Source: Oreohelix idahoensis | Taxonomy: Eukaryota; Mollusca; Gastropoda; Stylommatophora; Oreohelicidae | NCBI GenBank assembly: GCA_024509875.1 | Contig: JAMPIV010011333.1 | Coordinates: forward strand, 248,001 to 312,000 | Length of the DNA stretch: 64,000 bases | Reading direction: 5' to 3' | In this document: one piece after another, positions 52,683-64,000 of the stretch | Layout: the number at the start of each line of letters is the position of its first letter | Numbering within the stretch: position 1 is the stretch's first letter | The notes under the pieces: model-generated | The model's input: only the letters and a program-made list of their open reading frames with translations | Told to the model about the DNA's origin: nothing | Databases searched by the model: none | Position numbers and translations under genes: made by a program

Positions 52683-53991
52683 TGTTGCTGTCTATTTTGC
52701 ATACATGTTCAAACACATCAACCTGTTAATTATTTTGACAGTCTAAGAAAAGGGAACTGGTGATTTACGTTAGTGACAGGTTTGATTCCTGGTTATCTTC
52801 CCTTGTCTTATGCTGACTGTTCGTCTTGTCTTAGTTTCGCTCAGGTCTGTGCCATCTCTGCGCATGCGCAGGTTTTGGCGTGAGACCGGGAAACTTCCGT
52901 CTTGGTCAGTGTACCCTGGGCGTTCTGATCGGAGAGAGGTCCGATAAGTTTTCCTAGCCATTTTTCGGGGATCTGGAAGTCCTTTGTATGACTAAGATGT
53001 CATCTTTCCTTCCCCAAGTGAATTCTATATGCCAGGAATGGCAGTGTAGTGTTTTGTGTTATATAGGATTCTGAAATAAGGTAATGAAGTCAATTTTACT
53101 ACATTTCGATTGCCTTTAGAAGCCATGTTGAACACAGCTCACAACTGACTTATTACATAGAGCCCCATCTTGGGTTCTTGAGAACGGGAACCAAGACCAA
53201 GTTGTCTTTTGTACCTTAGAAGCCCAGAGGAAAGTTATTTACTGGAGTAACCCGCTATTCAAACGGTGGGAGTGGCAGGAATTGGTACACGAATATATAT
53301 ATTTAACACTACAAGGTACCTGATATGTGAGGCCCGCTACTTGCGGTCTAATGATATCGCCATAAAGGTCCGTTGTCACGGCCTTTGTTCTTCAGGAGAA
53401 GAAATTTCTGGAATGAGACGCCAGCAGAAGTCTTAGCCTTTTGGTTAGGCCATTAAACCGCCTTGTCCCGTGCGGTATATTTTGTACAGGGGTACCTGAC
53501 AGGGGTTCTGTCAGGGTACCAGAACTTTTCTAGTATATAGAAGCAGAAAGTGGATTGACAGGCCATCATTGTTGGCTCCATACATCTGTGATTATGCAAG
53601 TGCTTACCATCATAATATGTTCCATGATTATTGTGCCATTGACTGTGACGTCCATAATACTATCGTATGTCGTGCAATAAATGTAATGAAACGTCAGCAG
53701 CAGTTCCTACCTTTACTGACCTCTGCATGTGGATGAGAGTGGGTTCAGTTTGAAGCTGTTCAGAACCCAACAACGCATTCGTCTACACACACATCCACCA
53801 CATCATTCCACAGCAATATTCTAGTACTACACAGCTGAATACATGTATGCTGTTCCTGTGAGTGACTACGGTACACCCTGGCAGCGCCTCACGCTGGTGA
53901 CCTAAATCTTCACTACAACTTGGTACTGTCCAGGATAACACGACACGCTCATTCTACTAACATTCACTTCAGTCACGGACAGTACTTTACA
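52683..53991 (+). repeat. 5' LTR of element C1
   Basis: Begins TGTTGCTGTC where the LINE fragment ends; ends agtactttaca, followed after two bases by TGGTGGACCAG (primer site from 53994). No 3' LTR is in the window, so both ends are inferred from similarity to element A. Confidence 0.7.
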
Positions 53992-55288
53992 ACTGGTGGA
54001 CCAGATTCGTGGGGTTTTCAGCTGAACTTTTTTTCATGCCCACATCTGGCGTTACATCGAAACACACAAGACAGTGCTAAATAGGTCAACGACTGCTAAC
54101 CCAGATAAACACTGACGTTAGGACCATTACGATTCTGTTACAGAAATATTGCTACATGGACCACAGCTGCTACAGGAATATTGCTACATGGACAACGGCA
54201 GTTACAGAAATGTTGCTACATGAACCACTGCACTACGAATAAGCTGCTACTAAAGTTCTTTAGACGATGTCTGCTTACTTTGAGTAAACAAGTCACGTCG
54301 TTTGCTGTCCAGCTCTGATTGTAAACAACTCAGCTGTTTGTTTACAGTTTACAGTCTACAAACTCGTCAACGTTGGAGCATCCAGTCTCAACTGGTTTTC
54401 GAGAATGTTTTTGTAGTTGTACTTTCGAAGACCACTTCATTTGTAGTCGTTCGGTACCCGTCGACGGTGGATCTTCTATTTTTGCAGTTCTAACATTGTA
54501 CTGCTGTGTTGACAAAGGGCCAGGAAATTACTTGAAGATAAGTGGCGAGTCATTTTGGAAACTGTGCCGTTATATTGTGTAACTGAGCCTTCTTTGTAAC
54601 ACATTATATGCTATTATATGCTATTTGTTTTGTCACTTGTGTTATTAGTGTGTTATTTTTGTTTATTTCAGCGGGCATGGTTGAGTTGGTGGCTCCAATA
54701 AAATATCCCACATAAACAAGGGTCTATTGGAGTGTTCTATAGGGAACTTATCGTAAATTTCCCCATTTGTGGAAATTTGTGCGACTTCTGGTTGCTTACA
54801 CGATATTTTTTGTTAGTTGTGACGAGATGTGTTAGTGTTGTTTTCGTTTTTTTTTTCACATTCTTTAGTTGTGTTCTAATTTGTTTGTATTTGTCTGCCT
54901 TCCCTTTTCTATAGTTTATTTCTATACACCCTTATGTTTATACACTGTGTTGTCATTGTATTATTGTATAATTTTGCAGTTATCACTACAATTTTTTGTA
55001 ACATTTTCTTTAGTTTTGCTTTTCAGTTTATTTGACCTTTGCGAATGTTTTCATTTGTCAAGATATTTGTCTCCGTTTAATTGGTGTTAGATAGTGTTGT
55101 CACATACAGTCTACATATACATTTAATCATGAGCTGTTATTAATATGATGCACATAAGATACTGAAGTGATTTGGTGACATTATAAACAGGGTAACTGTA
55201 TAAAGTCTTTGACAAAAGACTTGTCTCCCACTGAGATTAGGATAAGTGTATTATTGTTTCAGGTACTAATAGGTAATTATAAGACAGA
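53992..55288 (+). other. Leader of element C1
   Basis: Primer site at 53994, then non-coding. At 54133-54236 are three ~36-bp repeats sharing acag.aatattgctacatg. Later it has gtgttctatagggaac and a single tandem-unit relative ending tttcaggtacta before the gag ATG. ORFs here carry no recognised domain. Confidence 0.65.
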
Positions 55289-57066
55289 ATGTCTACATTG
55301 GATTTCTTCATCCAGCAAGGGTTGACCCTTGGCAAAACTGGTGAGAAATTGGATGAGTTTGCATTGGCTCAACATGCAAAAGCACAGAAGGCTGAAGAGA
55401 AGAAGATGCATATTCAACTGGATAGAGAAGCTGAAGATAGAAGAATTCAGCAACAACAGAAGCTACAAACTGAACTTGAAGAGAAAAACTGCAAGCTGAA
55501 GAGAGGTAAATTCAGCATAATAGAGAACTTGAAGAGAAAAGCATCAAAGAGAACTTGAAGAGAAAAAGCTACAAGCTGAAGAGAGGAAAATTCAGCATGA
55601 AAGAGAACTTGAAGAGAAAAAGCATCAAAAAGAACTTGAAGAGAAAAAGTTACAAAGAGAAGCTGAAGAAAGGAAGATTCAGCAGGACAGAGAATTTGAG
55701 GACAGAAAGTTACAAAGAGAACATGAAGAAAAACTCTTAGCTTAGGAGATCGAGAAAACAAAAGTGATGAATATGAGTAGTTATCAAGCGACTTATAAAA
55801 AGACAGATCATAATACTTATAAAGTCAAACTACCCCCTTTCAATGCTCCAAATGACGACATAACGTTTTATCTTGATAGGTTCCAACTTTCGTGCGAAGG
55901 GCATAAGGTAGATAAGGAAAAGTATGTCAGTCAACTGTTGGATATACTTACAGATGAACCACTGAATACTATTATGGCAATAGAGGAGCCTAACAAAACT
56001 AACTATGAAGTGGTTAGAGAAACCTTATTAAAGAGGTATCAGCTGAAAGAAGATGATTATCGTCTTCGTTTTAAGACTATGTTACCAGAAACTGGGGTGG
56101 AGTTCTCAGACTTTGTCACAAAGATACGTCTTACTTTCAATCGATGGATTGAGTTATCTAAGACTGAACACACATATGAAGCACTTATGGACTTGTTACT
56201 TAGGGACAAAGTAATGTCATCTATTAATGAGTCCTTTCTCGCCTTTATTCATGAAGGTAAACCTAAAGACATAAAAGAGATGGAACAATACTGTTGCCAG
56301 TATGTCACTGCACACCCACAACAAACAATTAGTAATTCTAAGATTAAAGAGGGTTTGCCAGTGGCTTCTGCGACACCATATGGGCCTAATTTTCAGGCTA
56401 AGTTTCAAGGTAATAAACGCAACTTTGATAAGAAAGGTAATCGTAATTACGGACAGGATCAGGTTGATTCATCCTACAGGGGGTCGTCTTCTAATAATTG
56501 GAGGCGATCTGACAGCCCTCGTAACTTTGGTTCCGCCAATTTTGGGAACTTTCGTAGGGGTAGCCACAATAAAAACTATCCTAGCTATCATAATTTTGCA
56601 GGGAAACAGCAAAAACAATCGGGTAGATATGATAATCAAAGAGGAAACCACAGTTGCAATTGTGAAAACTGTGGGGCAAATCAAAGCAATAGTTGCAAAA
56701 AGTCAAATAAAAATCATTTCAGGGGACATAATAATCGGGGTAGAGGACAACACAACAATAATAGATCATGTCATCATACTAACTGTGCTCAACAGGAGTC
56801 ACAAGGAGTTAGTAGTGAATCAAATGATAAGAAAGCTAACCCTAGTGAAATCATTTGTTCTGCCTTCGATTATAAAAGAGCATCTCTATGCCCTCAGTGC
56901 ACTACTTTGTTTGAATCTACTACTATATCTACATTGAGTTGTGGCCATCCTCTGCCCGCTCTTCATGCCGCAGCGGCGCATGACGGGAGAGGATCTCTTC
57001 TCCTACATAGAGGTCTAGTGGACGACAATCCAGTCTCAGTTCTTTTTTATTCTGGATGTACTACTA
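55289..57066 (+). pseudogene. Gag and protease start of element C1 (broken)
   Basis: MSTLDFFIQQGLTLGKTGEK start, then a Glu/Lys coiled coil containing two one-base deletions (near 55490 and 55535, both also in C2), an in-frame TAA at 55513 in the shifted frame, and TAG at 55743-55745. From there the frame is open: capsid (YRLRFKTMLPETGVEF, RWIELSKTEHTYEALMDLL), Asn/Gly/Arg-rich region with extra cysteines (CNCENCG), CPQC...CGHPLPAL, and a protease motif reading LFYSGCTT, where Tyr replaces the catalytic Asp. It ends at the duplication junction; codons after 57066 belong to Tc1 sequence. Confidence 0.88.
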
Positions 57067-57656
57067 GAAATCTTGAGACCAATTGTTCAGCCTGCTCTGG
57101 AGGCCGTAGGTGGTAATGCCATCCTCCAAGATAATAACATTCGACCCCATCGAGCTCGTGTGGTGAATGAGTTTATTCAGCAACATGGGATCATCAGGAT
57201 GGCGTGGCCAGCTCATTCACCTGACCTTTCTCCGATTGAGCACCTCTGGGATGTCCTTTGGTCGAAGATTGTCAACAAATCAGCCCCTGCTAATGGATGT
57301 TGCACAGCTGACTGCATTACTGCTTCAGGAATGGCGAGCTGTTCCTCAGGATACTCTTCGGACCCTTGTGGACTCGATGCAGCTATGCTGTCTTGAATGC
57401 CTTGCTCCAAACGGTGGTCATACCCGATTTTGAAATGTCTTTTTTGTCCAATATCTATTGTGTGACGTTTGAAAAGGTGGGTGACACACTTCACGGCTTC
57501 ATTGCGTTTGAATGTGTATTTCCATTTCTTTACGTGACATGTCAATTTGGTATTTAATAAATGCCGTTTTGACTGATACCAATTACGTTTGTATCAGTTT
57601 TGTTTTATGGTTTCAACCGAGTTTTTCTAAGTGGCCCTTGACTTTTGACGAGCAGT
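57067..57656 (+). pseudogene. Tc1 3' half, duplicated copy
   Basis: Contains transposase from LRPIVQPALEAVGGN, including QDNNIRPHRA and SPIEHLWDVL, to the right inverted end cgagcagta. It lacks the 5' half because it lies directly at the duplication junction. Confidence 0.9.
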
Positions 57657-57658
57657 AT

Positions 57659-58211
57659 ATTTTACCGACTCCATTAAAAATACGACCTACTCCACGACTC
57701 CGACTCCACAGTCCTGCAAGAAACTATCAAAATATATGTGCCAAGAAAAAAAGTAGGATTTTTTATACTCTGCCTAAACAAATTGAAAATGTATATAATT
57801 AATGGAATATCTTCAAAACAGTAATGCACGAGACAATGTACGAGGAATTGAGGGACAAAATAAATAAAACAAGACAAAACGTAATTCAATGTTTACAAAA
57901 AACTCTATCTTTGAAGAAAGCTAAATCCAACAGTGTTCCACTTCTTAAATTAATCCCAGTGCTTTTAACTGCTGCTTTATACTGTAAAAATAAAAGAAAA
58001 TTGAAAGGCACGAAAAGCTGAAATACCTTGGAGTTACATTCGATCGCGAGCTATCGTATAAGTACCATGTTGATCACATCATACAGAAGTGCAGGAGAGG
58101 TCTGGCAGCTCTGAAAATAATGGCTGCGGCGCGTCTGGAGCAGCGATTACTATTTCTTCTTTATCAACAGATAGTATATCGGTCACTTGAGTATGGGCCG
58201 GGAATACTCAC
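57659..58211 (+). pseudogene. LINE fragment, duplicated copy
   Basis: Same as 52130-52682 with scattered differences, and likewise interrupted by an LTR at 58212. Confidence 0.65.
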
Positions 58212-59520
58212 TGTTGCTGTCTATTTTGCATACATGTTCAAACACATCAACCTGTTAATTATTTTGACAGTCTAAGAAAAGGGAACTGGTGATTTACGTT
58301 AGTGACAGGTTTGATTCCTGGTTATCTTCCCTTGTCTTATGCTGACTGTTCGTCTTGTCTTAGTTTCGCTCAGGTCTGTGCCATCTCTGCGCATGCGCAG
58401 GTTTTGGCGTGAGACCGGGAAACTTCCGTCTTGGTCAGTGTACCCTGGGCGTTCTGATCGGAGAGAGGTCCGATAAGTTTTCCTAGCCATTTTTCGGGGA
58501 TCTGGAAGTCCTTTGTATGACTAAGATGTCATCTTTCCTTCCCCAAGTGAATTCTATATGCCAGGAATGGCAGTGTAGTGTTTTGTGTTATATAGGATTC
58601 TGAAATAAGGTAATGAAGTCAATTTTACTACATTTCGATTGCCTTTAGAAGCCATGTTGAACACAGCTCACAACTGACTTATTACATAGAGCCCCATCTT
58701 GGGTTCTTGAGAACGGGAACCAAGACCAAGTTGTCTTTTGTACCTTAGAAGCCCAGAGGAAAGTTATTTACTGGAGTAACCCGCTATTCAAACGGTGGGA
58801 GTGGCAGGAATTGGTACACGAATATATATATTTAACACTACAAGGTACCTGATATGTGAGGCCCGCTACTTGCGGTCTAATGATATCGCCATAAAGGTCC
58901 GTTGTCACGGCCTTTGTTCTTCAGGAGAAGAAATGTCTGGCATGAGACGCCAGCAGAAGTCTTAGCCTTTTGGTTAGGCCATTAAACCGCCTTGTCCCGT
59001 GCGGTATATTTTGTACAGGGGTACCTGACAGGGGTTCTGTCAGGGTACCAGAACTTTTCTAGTATATAGAAGCAGAAAGTGGATTGACAGGCCATCATTG
59101 TTGGCTCCATACATCTGTGATTATGCAAGTGCTTACCATCATAATATGTTCCATGATTATTGTGCCATTGACTGTGTCGTCCATAATACTATCGTATGTC
59201 GTGCAATAAATGTAATGAAACGTCAGCAGCAGTTCCTTCCTTTACTGACCTCTGCATGTGGATGAGAGTGGGTTCAGTGTGAAGCTGTTCAGAACCCAAC
59301 AACGCATTCGTCTACACACACATCCACCACATCATTCCACAGCAATATTCTAGTACTACACAGCTGAATACATGTATGCTGTTCCTGTGAGTGACTACGG
59401 TACACCCTGGCAGCGCCTCACGCTGGTGACCTAAATCTTCACTACAACTTGGTACTGTCCAGGATAACACGACACGCTCATTCTACTAACATTCACTTCA
59501 GTCACGGACAGTACTTTACA
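58212..59520 (+). repeat. 5' LTR of element C2
   Basis: TGTTGCTGTC to agtactttaca. It is the duplicate of 52683-53991. Confidence 0.72.
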
Positions 59521-60816
59521 ACTGGTGGACCAGATTCGTGGGGTTTTCAGCTGAACTTTTTTTCATGCCCACATCTGGCGTTACATCGAAACACACAAGA
59601 CAGTGCTAAATAGGTCAACGACTGCTGACCCAGATAAACACTGACGTTAGGACCATTACGATTCTGCTACAGAAATATTGCTACATGGACCACAGCTGCT
59701 ACAGGAATATCGCTACATGGACCACGGCAGTTACAGAAATGTTGCTACATGGACCACTGCACTACGAATAAGTTGCTACTAAAGTTCTTTAGACGATGTC
59801 TGCTTACTTTGAGTAAACAAGTCACGTCGTTTGCTGTCCAGCTCTGATTGTAAACAACTCAGCTGTTTGGTTACAGTTTACAGTCTACAAACTCGTCAAC
59901 GTTGGAGCATCCAGTCTCCACTGGTTTTCGAGAAAGTTTTTGTAGCTGTACTTTCGAAGACCACTACATTTGTCGTCGTTCGGTACCCGTCGACGGTGGA
60001 TCTTCTATTTTTGCAGTTCTAACATTGTACTGCTGTGTTGACAAAGGGCCAGGAAATTACTCGAAGATAAGTGGCGAGTTATTTTGGAAACTGTGCCGTT
60101 ATATTGTGTAACTGAGCCTTCTTTGTAACACATTATATGCTATTATATGCTATTTGTTTTGTCACTTGTGTTATTAGTGTGTTATTTTTGTTTATTTCAG
60201 CGGGTATTTTTGGGTCGGTGGCTTCAATAGAATATCCCACATAAACGAGGGTCTATTGGAGTGTTCTATAGGGAACTTATCGTAAATTTCCCCATTTGTG
60301 GAAATTTGTGCGACTTTTGGTTGCTTACACGATATTTTTTGTTAGTTGTGACGAGATGTGTTAGTGTTGTTTTCGTTATTTTTTCACATTCTTTAGTTGT
60401 GTTCTAATTTGTTTGTATTTGTCTGCCTTCCCTTTTCTATTGTTTATTTCTATACACCCTTATGTTTATACACTGTGTTGTCATTGTATTATTGTATAAT
60501 TTCGCAGTTATCACTACAATTTTTTGTAACATTTTCTTTAGTTTTGCTTTTCAGTTTATTTGACCTCTGCGAATGTTTTCATTTGTCAAGATATTTGTCT
60601 CTGTTTAATTGGTGTTAGATAGTGTTGTCACATACAGTCTACATATACATTTAATCATGAACTGTTATTAATATGATGCACATAAGATACTGAAGTGATT
60701 TGGTGACATTATAAACAGGGTAACTGTATAAAGTCTTTGACAAAAGACTTGTCTCCCACTGAGATTGGGATAAGTGTATTATTGTTTCAGGTACTAATAG
60801 GTAATTATAAGACAGA
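59521..60816 (+). other. Leader of element C2
   Basis: Copy of the C1 leader, with the primer site from about 59523 and the ~36-bp repeats at about 59662-59765. No gene is recognised. Confidence 0.65.
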
Positions 60817-63800
60817 ATGTCTACATTGGATTTCTTCATCCAGCAAGGGTTGACCCTTGGCAAAACTGGTGAGAAATTGGAAGAGTTTGCATTGGCTCAA
60901 CATGCAAAAGCACAGAAGGCTGAAGAGAAGAAGATGCAAATGCAACTGGATAGAGAAGCTGAAGATAGAAGAATTCAGCAACAACAGAAGCTACAAACTG
61001 AACTTGAAGAGAAAAACTGCAAGCTGAAGAGAGGAAAATTCAGCATGAAAGAGAACTTGAAGAGAAAAGCATCAAAGAGAACTTGAAGAGAAAAAGCTAC
61101 AAGCTGAAGAGAGGAAAATTCAGCATGAAAGAGAACTTGAAGAGAAAAAGCATCAAAAAGAACTTGAAGAGAAAAAGTTACAAAGAGAAGCTGAAGAAAG
61201 GAAGATTCAGCAGGACAGAGAATTTGAGGACAGAAAGTTACAAAGAGAACATGAAGAAAAACTCTTAGCTTTGGAGATAGAGAAAACAAAAGTGATGAAT
61301 ATGAGTAGTTCTCAAGCGACTTCTAGTAAGACAGATCATAATACTTATAAAGTCAAACTACCCCCTTTCAATGCTGCAAAGGACGACATAACGTTTTATC
61401 TTGATAGGTTCCAACTTTCATGCGAAGGGCATAAGGTAGATAAGGAAAAGTATGTCGGTCAACTGTTGGATATACTTACAGGTGAACCATTGAATACTAT
61501 TATGGCAATAGAGGAGCCTAACAAAACTAACTATGAAGTGGTTAGAGAAACCTTATTAAAGAGGTATCAGCTCAAAGAAGATGATTATCGTCTTCGTTTT
61601 AAGACTATGTTACCAGAAACTGGGGTGGAGTTCTCAGACTTTATCACAAAGATACGTCTTACTTTCAATCGATGGATTGAGTTATCTAAGACTGAACACA
61701 CATATGAAGCACTTATGGACTTGTTACTTAGGGACAAAGTAATGTCATCTATTAATGAGTCCTTTCTCGCCTTTATTCATGAACGTAAACCTAAAGACAT
61801 AAAAGAGATGGAACAATACTGTTGCCAGTATGTCACTGCACACCCACAACAATCAATTAGTAATTCTAAGAATAAAGAGGGTTTGCCAGTGGCTTCTGCG
61901 ACACCATATGGGCCTAATTTTCAGGCTAAGTTTTAAGGTAATAAACGCAACTTTGATAAGAAAGGTAATCGTAATTACGGACAGGATCAGGGTGATCCAT
62001 CCTACAGGGGTTCGTCTTCTAATATTTGGAGGCGATCTGACAGCTCTCGTAACTTTGGTTCCGCCAATTTTGGGAACTTTCGTAGGGGTAGCCACAATAA
62101 AAACTATCCTAGCCATCATAATTTTGCAGGAAAACAGCAAAAACAATCGGGTAGATATGATAATCAAGAGGAAACCACAGTTGCAATTGTGAAAACTGTG
62201 GGGCAAATCAAAGCAATAGTTGCAAAAAGTCAAATAAAAATCATTTCAGGGGACATAATAATCGGGGTAGAGGACAACACAACAATAATAGATCATGTCA
62301 TCATACTAACTGTGCTCAACAGGAGTCACAAGGAGTTAGTAGTGAATCAAATGATAAGAAAGCTAACCCTAGTGAAATCATTTGTTCTGCCTTCGATTAT
62401 AAAAGAGCATCTCTATGCCCTCAGTGCACTACTTTGTTTGAATCTACTACTATATCTACATTGAGTTGTGGCCATCCTCTGCCCGCTCTTCATGCCGCAG
62501 CGGCGCATGACGGGAGAGGATCTCTTCTCCTACATAGAGGTCTAGTGGACGACAATCCAGTCTCAGTTCTTTTTTATTCTGGATGTACTACTATTGGGAT
62601 TAGGCAGTCTCTGGTAGATCCTTCCTGTGCTACTGGGAAAGAGATCAAATGTGTGACATTTGGTGGCACAGTAGAAAAATATTCTACTGCTATCATACAC
62701 ATAGCTACTCCTTTCTTTACAGGAGATGTCCACGTGTGTCTTCTACCGAATCCTATTGCGGATCTTATCGTCGGGCGTATACACGGAGTTAAGCAGTGTA
62801 TCCCGCAGCAAATTGTTGCCTGGGAGGAGCGAAATATGGAAACTGCTAATGCAGTTGTCACTAGAGCACAGGCTCAGAACATGTCTCCGTCTTCACCCAC
62901 CGAAGGTGATGAAGTACAGGAGCAAGATAATCAGTCGGTAATTTCGCGTGACTCTTTTATAAAAAGTCAACAAGAAGACATTTCTTTAAAAAAATTCTTC
63001 CTCCTTGTTAAAGATAGTGACCCAAATCAGTACACAAATCGTAAATCCTGGATCACTATGAGGAATGGTGTGCTAGTGCGTATGGTACAACACTCAGACA
63101 CATCTAGGCATTCCCAAATTCTTGTACCCAAAAATATGAGAGTTCGTATACTGCAACATGCTCACGACTCCCAATGCGCTGGTCATATGGGATTTTCACG
63201 TACTAAGTCGAGAGTTCTTGCGGCTTTCTTTTGGCCATTCGTAAATAGAGACATACGTCTGTATTGCCGCTCGTGCAAAGTATGTCAAGTCGAAGGGTCC
63301 TCGCCATGCAGCACCTATTCAGGCTGCGGACATTTCTATCCGTCTGTTTCAAAAAATGGCGATAGATATAATTGGTCCTTTTAAAATCAAATCAGCCAGA
63401 GGACACCTATATATTCTTACATGCGTAGACATGTGTACTCGCTGGCCAGAGGCAATACCTCTGAAGAGCATTTCTACTGCCGACATTGCAGACGCTCTTT
63501 GGATGGTATTTTCACGGCTGGGATTTCCTGGGGAAATCTTATCAGACCATGGCACCCAACTGATATCTGACACTATGTCACAAGTGATGTCTACTCTTAA
63601 TATTGATAGGTCTTTGAGTAGCATCTATCATCCGATGTCTAATGGGTTAGTCGAACGTCTCAATAGAACCGTCAAAAATGTACTTTGGAAGATAACTGAT
63701 GATCATCCCGAGGATTGGGACAGAGTCTTACCCGCGGCTCTCTTCGCATACAGAGAGGTTCCTAATGAACACACCGGGTTTTCTCCTTCTGAGCTTGTCT

Positions 63801-64000
63801 TTGGCGCGCGTCCGCGCGGCCCTATGTCGTTGCTTCACGATCTGATAGCTGCCGACGATATTAGTGATGACACACAATCTTCTTATGAATATGTCATTGC
63901 ACTAAGGCAGAAAATCATTGAAGCATGCAAATTAGCAGCTTCTGCATCGGAATTTGCTAAAGAAAAGGCGAGGCAATTTGCGAATAAGAATAGACGCCTA
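60817..64000 (+). pseudogene. Gag, protease and integrase of element C2 (broken, partial)
   Basis: Same domain order as element A. The coil carries the two deletions shared with C1; the TAG of C1 is absent. Breaks seen: TAA at 61934-61936 after the capsid, a one-base deletion near 62167, and a frameshift near 63290 in the integrase CxxC region. The protease motif reads LFYSGCTT with Tyr for Asp. After 63290 the frame is open to the window end with AIDIIGPF, CTRWPEAIPL, LSDHGTQLIS and LVERLN, so all three integrase acids are present. The 3' continuation is outside the window. Confidence 0.9.

Larger units (their letters stand above)
51538..57066 (+). repeat. Tandem duplication, copy 1 (5529 bp)
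   Basis: Starts inside the Tc1 transposase (gaaatcttgagacc) and ends inside the protease of element C1 (ggatgtactacta). Copy 2 is 57067-62593. The copies share the LINE fragment, LTR, leader and gag, with scattered substitutions and a cluster near 52430-52475. The junction at 57066/57067 shows no shared bases. Confidence 0.93.
52683..57066 (+). mobile_element. Element C1 (Gmr1-like), truncated at protease
   Basis: LTR 52683-53991, leader, gag and protease start, then cut off by the tandem-duplication junction. It belongs with element A by gag and leader similarity. Confidence 0.85.
57067..62593 (+). repeat. Tandem duplication, copy 2 (5527 bp)
   Basis: Repeats 51538-57066 in the same orientation. 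It continues beyond 62593 into the rest of element C2, so C2 is the original right end of the duplicated segment. Confidence 0.93.
58212..64000 (+). mobile_element. Element C2 (Gmr1-like), runs off the window
   Basis: LTR 58212-59520, leader, gag, protease and the integrase core up to the last base. RT, RNase H and the 3' LTR are presumably beyond 64000. Confidence 0.9.

Overview
The window looks like repeat-dense nuclear DNA from a metazoan. I infer a lophotrochozoan, perhaps a mollusc, because Gmr1-type Ty3 elements, RTE LINEs, an R2-group LINE and Tc1 copies occur together; the species is not determinable here. I found no convincing host gene. Almost everything traceable is a transposable element, many nested, and target-site duplications (TSDs) let the order of insertion be read.

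Layout. 1-19470: a foldback element with ~1.9 kb inverted arms (1-489 plus 13299-14722; 17184-19470) around a non-coding core. Its left arm is split by LTR retrotransposon A (490-13293, TSD ggcta), which is itself split in integrase by an RTE LINE (5811-9036, 12-bp TSD). Its right arm carries a tRNA-type SINE. 19471-24491: SINE pieces, a 469-bp tandem/inverted array with tRNA-like boxes, a deletion-derived mini-RTE and an LTR fragment. 24492-32476: element B, a complete retrotransposon on the minus strand with apparently identical 592-bp LTRs, TSD gatat and one open 1561-codon gag-pol frame. 33863-49392: a nest built around a gag-only LTR element (gag 45967-47787, minus). A second element with 2.0-kb LTRs (34197-45884, TSD agaa) sits in its 3' LTR and encodes two unfamiliar proteins, and an R2-group LINE (34920-38558) sits inside that element's LTR. 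A solo LTR (48319-49278, TSD acagc) splits an adjacent inverted LTR. 49400-64000: LINE debris, a Tc1 transposon, and a 5.53-kb tandem duplication (51538-57066 and 57067-62593) holding two copies of the front of a third Gmr1-like element (C1, C2). C2 runs off the window.

Main observations. (1) Elements A, B and C carry gag, protease, integrase, then reverse transcriptase and RNase H. This is Ty1/copia-like pol order in proteins that look Ty3/gypsy-like, the arrangement known for Gmr1 elements; B is open throughout. (2) The 606-codon gag-only protein joins a capsid-like segment to a cold-shock domain and two zinc knuckles in LIN28 order, with LIN28-like motifs. It has an LTR, a tRNA-Ser-type primer site and a polypurine tract but no pol. 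This is the best candidate for an undescribed system. (3) The 2.0-kb-LTR element carries two overlapping ORFs of unknown family and no pol.

How the parts could work together: element B could supply its own protein set. The gag-only and 2.0-kb-LTR elements would need enzymes in trans. The mini-RTE and the SINEs look like clients of RTE-type machinery. All functional statements are inference from motifs; no searches were run.
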